Shown here: in pieces, positions 1 through 5,471 of the stretch
How positions within the stretch are numbered: position 1 is the first letter of the stretch
Layout: each line of letters begins with the position of its first letter
Assembly: GCA_025924275.1 (NCBI GenBank)
Contig: JAICEH010000104.1
Location: 1 to 7,180 of the forward strand
Origin: Gemmatimonadales bacterium
GTDB lineage: Bacteria; Gemmatimonadota; Gemmatimonadetes; Gemmatimonadales; GWC2-71-9
DNA: 7,180 nt
Direction of reading: 5' to 3'
The notes under the pieces: model-generated
Told to the model about the DNA's origin: nothing
Seen by the model: only the letters and a program-made list of their open reading frames with translations
Databases searched by the model: none
Position numbers and translations under genes: made by a program

Positions 1-243
1 CCGGACCGTGTTGGTGGCGGGGTCGAAGAGTTCGGCGCTGGCGACGCTGGTGCCCTCTCCCGGCATCCCTCCCACCACCAGGACCTGCCCGGACGGGAGT
101 GCCAGCGCGGTGTGCACCGCGCGGGCGATCCGGAGCGTCGCCACCTGCCGGACGGAGGGCTTGAATTCGGACGGCCCGGACGAGAACTGGGCAAGGAACG
201 GCAGGCAGGCCAGGCAGGCCGTTCGCAGCGCGGCGGGCGACAT
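1..243 (-). CDS. Exported Kelch-repeat protein, N-terminal part (runs off the window)
   Basis: The first 81 residues are visible; the rest lies beyond base 1. Residues 1-18 form a short signal-peptide-like segment with a basic Arg7, a hydrophobic stretch rich in Leu, Ala and Cys, and a likely cleavage before Gln19 (FLA|QFSS). Residues 35-80 fit one Kelch / galactose-oxidase-type beta-propeller blade: ARAVHTALALPSGQVLVVGG followed by the SAELFDP motif at 69-75. Proteins of this family form secreted or surface beta-propellers for binding, and sometimes carbohydrate oxidases; no catalytic residue can be judged from this fragment. The ATG at 243-241 is supported by a GGGAG ribosome-binding site seven bases upstream. 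The gene lies 15 bp after the stop of the large regulator on the same strand, so the two are probably co-transcribed. Kelch identity is fairly sure; the function is unknown. Confidence 0.8.
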   Translation of the reverse strand, partial: MSPAALRTACLACLPFLAQFSSGPSEFKPSVRQVATLRIARAVHTALALPSGQVLVVGGMPGEGTSVASAELFDPATNTVR

Positions 244-250
244 CTGTTGG

Positions 251-255
251 CTCCC
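251..255 (-). promoter_or_regulatory. Ribosome-binding site of the Kelch gene
   Basis: On the minus strand GGGAG sits seven bases before the ATG at 243. It lies in the 15-bp gap after the TGA of the upstream regulator. This fixes the Kelch start and leaves little room for an independent promoter outside the upstream gene. Confidence 0.6.
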
Positions 256-258
256 GGG

Positions 259-3126
259 TCAGGGGGACGCGGACCGGTCCCGATCACCAGGTGGGATGCC
301 GCGGGCGCCGGCGGCGTTGACGGCGGCCCGCGCCCGGGCGTAGCGCTCGGCGAACTCCGGGTCCGCCCCACTCCACGACCGTTCCACCACGCGCCAGTGC
401 GCCACCGCGCTGTCCCGCTGGCCCGCGAGCTCGAACGCGCGGGCCACTGCCTCGTGCAGCTCGGTGCGGCTGGTGTAGGTGTTGCTCCCGTCCACCCCGC
501 CGCGGATCGCCGGTTGCAGTACCGCCACCGCCTCGGTCGGCCGCCCCAGCTCGACCAGGCTCCGCGCCATCGCCAGGTTGATCTCCGAATATCCGTCGGT
601 ACGCGAAATGAGCGCCCGCCGGAGCGCGGCCACCGCCTCCGCGTGCCGCCCGGCCCCTTGCAGCAGCAGGCCCCGCAGGTAGTGATGCAGCCGCGGGTCC
701 CGCCCGAAGGTACTCTCGAGCCCGAGCACCTCGATCGAGTCCGCGATCCACCGCACCATCGCGGTGTCGCCCGCCTGGGCGTAGGCCGTGCCCGCCAGCG
801 TGAGCCGCCAGGTGGCGTCCCGCGCCCGGACGCCCCGCGCGAGGCCGGGGGCGTCCAGTACCCGCCGCGCCTCGGCGTGGAGCAGGCGCGCCGCGCTGTC
901 GGGTCGTCCCAGCGCCGACAGCATCGTGGCCGACAGCACCAGCTCGGGCCCGTGCCCAGCCACCCGCCCACCCGATTCCGGGATCCGGCTCTCCAGCGCC
1001 AGGGCGCGCGCCTCCCGGAGCCGCCCCCGGTCGCGGAGACTGAGGAGCAGGAACCACCGCGCGGTGCCGCGGATCTCGGCCGAGGCGGAGACCAGCTCGG
1101 GGGCCAGCGTCCGATCCAGTTCCTCGTGCCGGCTCCAGCGGATCAGGTCGCGATGGAGGGCGAGGCGCTCGAAGTACGGGATGAGGTTGGGCATCTCACT
1201 CCGTCCCAGCGCCGCCACCGCCTCCGCCCGCCGTCCCTGGCGCAGCAGGGGCTCGACCACGCCGACCCAATGGTTCGGGTCGTCGGGCCGGAGGACGATG
1301 ATCCGGCGGGCCGTCCGCTCCGCGGCAGCGGCGGAGTCCCACCAGACGTAGGCATTCGTCATCATCCCGAGGGCGAGGCACATCCGGCAGTAGGGACTGC
1401 GGGTGTTGCCCGCCGTCGAGTCGAGGACGAAGGCGCGGTGGTAGGAGGCGATGGCGCCGGCGTAATCGCCCTGCCCGTCCCGGACCCTCCCGAACACGAG
1501 GTGCCCGTCGGGGTCGGCGGGGTAGCGGACGGTGAGCGTCTCCGCGATGGCCGCGGCCACGCTGATCGGGGCCTCCCGGGCCGCGACCTCCGCCTGGAGC
1601 AGGAGCCGCTCCCGCTCGATGGTGTGCGGCGCGAGCCGCTTCACCCGCTCCAGCTCCCGCCGGCGGGTGGGGGGGTCGCCGCTGGCCTCCCCGATCATCC
1701 AGGCGTAGTAGGCCGCCATCGCGAAGGTCGAGTCTCGCTCCAGGGCGGCGTTCATCAGCCGGTACCCACCGGGCCCGTCGAAGCCGTAGTAGGCGCGGAG
1801 CCCCTCGTTGTAGAGCAGGTAGGCCTCGGGCGAGGTGGTGCGGAGCTCGCCGATGGGATGTGCGGGGAGCGCCACGCCGAGGTCGCGCGCGATGGCTGCC
1901 GCGGCGCTGTCCACCAGCGCGTACCGCTCGCCGGCCCGCACCACGTACCCCTTTCGCACTTCGCCCCGGGACAGGTCCACCCGCCGGAGCGACAGCACCA
2001 GCGCGCCGGCCTCGGTGGCCAGCTCCCCCTCGATCACCTCGGTGGCGCCGGCCCGCCGGGCCGCGTCGACGATGGCCCTGCGCTCCTCCTTCGCCGCCGG
2101 CGGGGTGAGTTCCACCAACCGGGAGTTCGCCACCACCCTGAGCCCCTCGAGCCCGCCCAGGCTGGTGGCGAGCATGTCGCGGAGCACCGGACCGAGCGAG
2201 CTGGTGTCGCCCTGCTCCGGGATGCGGATCGCGCCCACGGCGAGGAATGGCGTGGCACGCGGGCGGCCCGGGCGGAGGGCGAGGGCGGCAAGGATGGCGA
2301 GGACGGCGAGGACGGTGAGGACGGCCAGGGCGGCGCGGCGGCGCGGCGGCTGGGGCGGCTGGGACGGCTGGGACGGCTGAGACGGCTGGGACGGCTGAGA
2401 CGGCTGAGACGGCTGGGACGGCTGGGGCGGCTGGGTGGGCTCGGCGCGGAGCTCGGTAGCGAGGCTCCGGATGGCGGGGTCCACCTCCGCCTCCAGCTCG
2501 CGTCGCACCAGCGCCTCGTGCTGCCGCGCATGGGCCAGCGCACCCGCGCGATCGCCCACCGCCACCAGTGCCCGCATCAGGCCGGCGGCGTGACGCGCGC
2601 TCAGGGGGTCGAGCTCGGTGAGGCGGGTCCAGAGCCGGACCGCGGCGGCGTGGTCGCCGGTCCGCGCGGCCCGGGCGACGCCGCGCTCGGCCGCGCGAGC
2701 CACCTCGGCGCGGAGGCGGGCGCGCTCCTCCTCGACCCAGCGCTCGAACTCCGGCGCGTCGGGGAGGTAGAACCCCTCCAGGAACTCCCCGGTGTAGAGC
2801 GCGCAGGCGGCGTCGGGGTCATCGGCCGCGAGGGCGTCGCGGAGCTCGCCCACGTCGCTCGTGATGGCGGGGTCGAGGTGCAGGTCGGGCGAGGCCGTGA
2901 TCCAGTTGCGGCCGGTGTCCCGCCGGAGGCTGTAGAGGGTCTGGGAGAGGGCGTGCCGGGCCTGCTCCTCCTCCGCCTCGGGCCAGAGGAGGCCGAGCAC
3001 CCGGTCGCGGCTCGTGCCCCGCCGGGTGCCGGCCGCCACCAGGGCGAGCAGGGCCAGGCGTCGCGGCCCGAGGGCGCGCGAGGGCCCGTCCTCGATCCAG
3101 AGCCCGCCGAACGTTCTGATCCGCAA
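259..3126 (-). CDS. Membrane-tethered BTAD/SARP-type transcriptional regulator with TolB/FlgO-like domain and TPR region
   Basis: The protein has 955 residues. Residues 1-92 resemble the winged-helix DNA-binding domain of SARP/AfsR regulators (start MRIRTFGGLW, helix RRLALLALV, later DLHLDP and DVGELRDAL). Residues 93-228 are a BTAD helical domain (EFLEGFYLPDAPEFERWVEE; DPLSARHAAGLMRALVAVGD). Residues 232-261 are ten QPS/QPP triplets. R262-R264 precede a single membrane helix at 265-284. Residues 291-417 resemble the TolB/FlgO N-terminal fold (FLAVGAIRIPEQGD; GATEVIEGELA). Residues 430-940 carry TPR-like helix pairs, clearest at 537-570 and 815-915. C580 and C583 form a CxxC within them. The predicted topology is a cytoplasmic DNA-binding end and an extracytoplasmic sensor, like CadC/ToxR but with a SARP head. 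The start is TTG: an in-frame TAA lies upstream with no ATG, GTG or TTG between, and the ribosome-binding site is weak. The Kelch gene follows 15 bp downstream. The targets and the signal are unknown. Confidence 0.92.
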   Translation of the reverse strand: MRIRTFGGLWIEDGPSRALGPRRLALLALVAAGTRRGTSRDRVLGLLWPEAEEEQARHALSQTLYSLRRDTGRNWITASPDLHLDPAITSDVGELRDALAADDPDAACALYTGEFLEGFYLPDAPEFERWVEEERARLRAEVARAAERGVARAARTGDHAAAVRLWTRLTELDPLSARHAAGLMRALVAVGDRAGALAHARQHEALVRRELEAEVDPAIRSLATELRAEPTQPPQPSQPSQPSQPSQPSQPSQPSQPPQPPRRRAALAVLTVLAVLAILAALALRPGRPRATPFLAVGAIRIPEQGDTSSLGPVLRDMLATSLGGLEGLRVVANSRLVELTPPAAKEERRAIVDAARRAGATEVIEGELATEAGALVLSLRRVDLSRGEVRKGYVVRAGERYALVDSAAAAIARDLGVALPAHPIGELRTTSPEAYLLYNEGLRAYYGFDGPGGYRLMNAALERDSTFAMAAYYAWMIGEASGDPPTRRRELERVKRLAPHTIERERLLLQAEVAAREAPISVAAAIAETLTVRYPADPDGHLVFGRVRDGQGDYAGAIASYHRAFVLDSTAGNTRSPYCRMCLALGMMTNAYVWWDSAAAAERTARRIIVLRPDDPNHWVGVVEPLLRQGRRAEAVAALGRSEMPNLIPYFERLALHRDLIRWSRHEELDRTLAPELVSASAEIRGTARWFLLLSLRDRGRLREARALALESRIPESGGRVAGHGPELVLSATMLSALGRPDSAARLLHAEARRVLDAPGLARGVRARDATWRLTLAGTAYAQAGDTAMVRWIADSIEVLGLESTFGRDPRLHHYLRGLLLQGAGRHAEAVAALRRALISRTDGYSEINLAMARSLVELGRPTEAVAVLQPAIRGGVDGSNTYTSRTELHEAVARAFELAGQRDSAVAHWRVVERSWSGADPEFAERYARARAAVNAAGARGIPPGDRDRSASP
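2275..2328 (-). repeat. 9-bp tandem repeat encoding the regulator's membrane helix
   Basis: Six imperfect 9-bp units of the form CTC-GCC-GTC encode LAV LTV LAV LAI LAA LAL (residues 267-284), which is most of the single transmembrane helix. The period matches that of the neighbouring linker repeat, only 15 bp away. Each unit keeps Leu first, giving a three-residue periodicity. Confidence 0.7.
2344..2433 (-). repeat. Ten-copy 9-bp tandem repeat encoding the Gln-Pro-Ser/Pro linker
   Basis: Ten consecutive 9-bp units carry an invariant CAGCCG followed by TCC, TCT or CCN. They encode QPP, seven QPS, then QPP QPP (residues 232-261). The third codon varies synonymously between TCC and TCT, and the serine/proline choice changes only at the ends. 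The repeat makes a flexible, proline-rich spacer between the BTAD domain and the membrane helix. Copy number could change by replication slippage without breaking the frame. Confidence 0.92.
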
Positions 3127-3201
3127 GGAAACCCGGGGCCTGACGGCCGGATGAAGCCGCGCTGACCGGCGCGTGATGGGCGGCGGTTAGCGTCCTCCCC
3201 G

Positions 3202-3230
3202 ATTCTCGCGCCCGACCGGCAGTCGGGCAA
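3202..3230 (-). promoter_or_regulatory. Candidate sigma70-type promoter of the regulator gene
   Basis: Reading the minus strand, TTGCCC (3230-3225) resembles a -35 box and GAGAAT (3207-3202) a -10 box. Each matches consensus at four of six positions, and the spacer is exactly 17 bp. Transcription would begin about 70 bases before the TTG start codon. The match is modest, and promoters of GC-rich phyla are poorly predicted this way, so this is a hypothesis. Confidence 0.3.
3210..3228. promoter_or_regulatory. Inverted repeat in the divergent intergenic region, candidate operator
   Basis: GCCCGAC (3210-3216) and GTCGGGC (3222-3228) are perfect 7-bp inverted arms around a 5-base centre. The repeat lies between the divergent regulator and exported-protein genes, within the spacer and -35 box of the proposed regulator promoter, and 26 bp before the ATG at 3255. 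That position suits a repressor or autoregulator site. No T-run follows on either strand, so a terminator is less likely. A second GACCGGC at 3164-3170 repeats part of the site (3214-3220) exactly 50 bp away. Confidence 0.4.
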
Positions 3231-3254
3231 GGCCGAACCCGGGGTGCTCCGACC

Positions 3255-3698
3255 ATGAAGGTCCTCCCATCCACCCTGGTGCTCCTGGCCCTCGCGGCGC
3301 CACCCCTGGCGGCCCAGCAGCACGTCTGGCAGGCCGACCTGCAAGTCAGGGCGCTCAGCGTCTCGGGGGCCAACGGCAACCTCACCGCGCGGGTGGTGGT
3401 GGTCGCCGAGCAGGGCGAGGCGATGGACGCCAGGGTGGAGGTGCTCCTCCCGGTCGGGGTCGGGATCGTGGAGCTGGCGCCGGGCTGTGCGGCCGGGCCG
3501 AGCGCGCCGGGGGTGCCATCGCTCCGGGCGAGGGTGATCTGCACCATCGGCGACCTCCGGCCCCGCGACGTGCGGGAGTTCCGGGTCACGACGACGGCGG
3601 TGCCGGCGGGCGTGGCGCCCCGGTTCGGGGCGATGGCCACCAGCGACACCCCGGACCCGAATCCGAAGAACAACTTCGCCGAGACTGGAGGATCGTGA
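3255..3698 (+). CDS. Small secreted protein with one DUF11-like domain
   Basis: The protein has 147 residues. Residues 1-20 are a typical signal peptide (Lys2, a Leu/Ala core, cleavage PPLAA|QQ). The mature part reads as a single immunoglobulin-like beta-sandwich of the DUF11 / CARDB kind. Residues 44-70 match the strands of 'tnVvvtdtlP.gv' (ARVVVVAEQGEAMDARVEV then LLPVGVGIVEL). Residues 96-110 read CTIGDLRPRDVREFR. The end, TPDPNPKNNFAE, matches the 'D.NP.NN.A' close of DUF11 repeats. C78 and C96 could form a disulfide. DUF11 units usually occur as repeats in large surface proteins, so a single short copy is uncommon. The ribosome-binding site before the ATG is weak. It is first in a three-gene cluster. 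The role is unknown, perhaps envelope binding or scaffolding. Confidence 0.8.
   Translation: MKVLPSTLVLLALAAPPLAAQQHVWQADLQVRALSVSGANGNLTARVVVVAEQGEAMDARVEVLLPVGVGIVELAPGCAAGPSAPGVPSLRARVICTIGDLRPRDVREFRVTTTAVPAGVAPRFGAMATSDTPDPNPKNNFAETGGS
3687..3691 (+). promoter_or_regulatory. Ribosome-binding site that selects the ATG at 3698
   Basis: GGAGG lies six bases before the ATG at 3698 but only three before an in-frame GTG at 3695. This favours the ATG, which overlaps the preceding stop as TGATG. The site itself sits inside the last codons of the upstream gene, an arrangement typical of translational coupling. Confidence 0.7.
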
Positions 3699-4558
3699 TG
3701 CGGACGACGATCGCACGCTGCGTGCTCCTGCTCCTGGCCATCGCGGCCGTCACGCCGGGCCGGGAGGCGGGCGCCCAGATCGGCGGGCTGATCAAGAAGG
3801 GGGCGGGCCATGCGGCCAGCGCCGCCGCACCGGCCCCGCCCTCGGTGGGTGAGCCGGTGGCGTTCGACGACGTGATCCTCGAACTCACCCCGGAGCGGCT
3901 GGCGCAGATCGCGGCGGGCAAGGCGGCGGCGCGGAAGATCGCGGAGGGGCCGAACGGCCCGGCGGCGATCCGGAAGCGGATCGAGTCGCTGGACGAGCGG
4001 CAGGTGGCGATCTACTCCAAGCACGTGGACGAGATCAACGCCTGGGACGAGAAGCGCCGGGCGTCGGAGAATTGCCGTGACTCGGTGCTGGCCGAGGCGA
4101 CGGACCGCCTGACCTCGCAGTCCGCGTCGCAGTACATGGAGCAGTATCGGCAGCTCGCACTCGACTACGCGGCGGCGCAGGCCCGGGGGGACAGCGCGGC
4201 GATGAAGCGGGTGATGGCGGAGATCGAGCGCCAGGGCAAGCCCACCCGCGCGGACACGCTGGCGGCGGAGCGGAGCTGCGGCGCGCCGGCGCCGCCCAGG
4301 GTGGTGCAGGAATGGCTCGACCTCAAGTCGCAACTGGAGGCGCTGCAGGAACAACTGGCACAGGCCGAGCAGGCGGTGCGGGACGCCGAGGAGCGGGAGA
4401 GCGGGATGAACCAGCGGCAGCTCGCCATCAGTTGCGAGCGGATCAGGATCTACATCGCGCGGATGGAGGCGAAGCAGCAACAGCACGGCTTCACCCAGGC
4501 GGAGCTCGACGCGCTGGCGCAGGCGAAGTCGGAGCTCAAGCGACTCTGCGGCGAATGA
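3698..4558 (+). CDS. Exported four-cysteine coiled-coil protein of unknown function
   Basis: The protein has 286 residues. Residues 1-26 are a signal peptide (Arg2, Arg7, the core VLLLLAIAAV, cleavage AGA|QIGG). A Ala/Pro-rich stretch (39-50) leads into a mainly helical, charged protein. Residues 203-237 form a likely coiled coil (LDLKSQLEALQEQLAQAEQ), and further helices run from 63 to 185 and 240 to 283. The mature part has four cysteines (126, 194, 246, 284), an even number compatible with two disulfides in the periplasm. I recognise no named family or catalytic motif. The start shares its first base with the upstream stop (TGATG), and its end overlaps the next start (ATGA), so translation of all three genes is probably linked. 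It could be a periplasmic adaptor or chaperone-like partner of its neighbours; this is inference only. Confidence 0.85.
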   Translation: MRTTIARCVLLLLAIAAVTPGREAGAQIGGLIKKGAGHAASAAAPAPPSVGEPVAFDDVILELTPERLAQIAAGKAAARKIAEGPNGPAAIRKRIESLDERQVAIYSKHVDEINAWDEKRRASENCRDSVLAEATDRLTSQSASQYMEQYRQLALDYAAAQARGDSAAMKRVMAEIERQGKPTRADTLAAERSCGAPAPPRVVQEWLDLKSQLEALQEQLAQAEQAVRDAEERESGMNQRQLAISCERIRIYIARMEAKQQQHGFTQAELDALAQAKSELKRLCGE

Positions 4559-5445
4559 GGGCGCTGGCGGCGGGGCTGGCGCTGCTGGCGCTGCCGGGCT
4601 CGTCGCTCGCGGTCTGGACCGGGCGCGGCTGGGAGGAGTGGTGGCGGTCGGAGCAGGCGCCCGCGGCGTGGGGTGCGGCACTCCCCGCGCTGGCGGGGCG
4701 GGTGAGCTGGCGCCGGGTGGCGCCGGGCGTCGAGTGGGGCGAGGCGAGGCTCTCCGGGCCGGGCGTGGCACGGCGGGTCCGGCTCGTGGTGGTGCGGCTC
4801 GATCCCGCCCGGGTGGGGTTCAAGCTCGACACCGCGTTCGCGGAGGGACGCGGGCGCGGGGCGTGGACGGTGGATCGGGCGCCAGAGGGGGCACTCGCCG
4901 CGATCAACGCGGGACAGTTCTCCGGGGCGGAGCCGTGGGGGTGGCTGGTGCTCGGCGGACGGGAGTATCGCCGGCCCGGGACCGGCCCGCTTTCGGTGGC
5001 GATCGCGTTCGACACGGCGGGAGCGGTGCGGTGGATCCCGGCGGATTCAATCAAGGGGGTGCGCGGCCGGCCGGGGGTGGCGGCCGCGTTCCAGTCCTAT
5101 CCCCTGCTTCTCGCAGGAGGCGTCGTTCCGGAGGCGTTGCGGCAGGAGGGGCTCGGCGTGGACCTCAGGCACCGCGATGCACGCGCGGCATTCGGGCAGG
5201 CGCCGGACGGGCGGGTGCTGCTCACCATCACGCGGTTCGACGGCGCGGGCGGGGTGCTCGACTTCGTCCCGTTCGGGCTCACCGTGCCCGAGATGGCGGC
5301 GGTGATGGGGGCGCTCGGCGCCCGGGACGCGGTGATGCTGGACGGGGGGATCTCGAGCCAGCTCCTGGTGCGCGATGGGACGCGGGTGAAACGGTGGCGG
5401 GGGCTCCGGGAGGTGCCGGTGGGGCTGGTGGTCCGGGGGCGGTGA
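4555..5445 (+). CDS. Exported phosphodiester glycosidase (NAGPA-type) family protein
   Basis: The protein has 296 residues. Residues 1-19 form a signal peptide (MRALAAGLALLALPGSSLA). The rest fits the phosphodiester glycosidase domain (PF09992), named for the mammalian enzyme that removes GlcNAc from phosphodiester-linked sugars. Visible motifs are INAGQFSG (117-124, the family's 'iNggfF'), SYPLLLAGG (181-189, 'P.Lv.nG'), ARAAFGQAPDGRVLL (209-223) and the signature VMLDGGISSQL (260-270). Bacterial members are secreted and thought to act on phosphodiester-linked sugars of exopolysaccharide or cell wall; the substrate here cannot be read. The signature has Ile266 where Gly is usual, and INAG replaces INGG, so activity is likely but unproven. 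The frame is open upstream to about 4312, but the ATG at 4555 overlaps the preceding stop (ATGA) and opens a proper signal peptide. Last gene of the cluster. Confidence 0.88.
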   Translation: MRALAAGLALLALPGSSLAVWTGRGWEEWWRSEQAPAAWGAALPALAGRVSWRRVAPGVEWGEARLSGPGVARRVRLVVVRLDPARVGFKLDTAFAEGRGRGAWTVDRAPEGALAAINAGQFSGAEPWGWLVLGGREYRRPGTGPLSVAIAFDTAGAVRWIPADSIKGVRGRPGVAAAFQSYPLLLAGGVVPEALRQEGLGVDLRHRDARAAFGQAPDGRVLLTITRFDGAGGVLDFVPFGLTVPEMAAVMGALGARDAVMLDGGISSQLLVRDGTRVKRWRGLREVPVGLVVRGR

Positions 5446-5451
5446 ATCGGG

Positions 5452-5468
5452 AGCGCTCGCCCTGCGCT
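5452..5468. terminator. Weak hairpin in the convergent gap, possible terminator
   Basis: Only 26 bp separate the stops of the two convergent genes. AGCGC (5452-5456) and GCGCT (5464-5468) can pair over a 7-base loop, and GAGCGCTC (5451-5458) is itself palindromic. No T-tract follows on either strand, so intrinsic termination is doubtful. A second 10-bp palindrome, CGGGATCCCG, lies at 5475-5484 inside the end of the minus-strand gene. Confidence 0.2.
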
Positions 5469-5471
5469 GCC

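Noticed and set aside
2275..2433. CRISPR-like array
   Set aside because: The 9-bp units are contiguous without spacers and code in frame for the linker and membrane helix.
112..3165. A plus-strand frame open for about 1,000 codons opposite the regulator gene
   Set aside because: Its translation is a low-complexity mix of Arg, Gly, Pro and Ala with no domain. The minus-strand frame has clear domains. Long antisense open frames are expected in very GC-rich genes.
3695..3697. GTG start one codon upstream of the coiled-coil protein's ATG
   Set aside because: The GGAGG site would be only three bases away, too close. The ATG at 3698 has six-base spacing.
4312..4554. Longer N-terminus for the glycosidase gene
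   Set aside because: It would bury the signal peptide inside the protein and overlap 240 bases of the upstream gene. The ATG at 4555 with an ATGA overlap is far more natural.
2819..4771. A minus-strand frame of 650 codons opposite the exported-protein operon
   Set aside because: The plus-strand genes there have signal peptides, coupling overlaps and family motifs, while this frame is Arg/Pro-rich noise that also covers the intergenic region.
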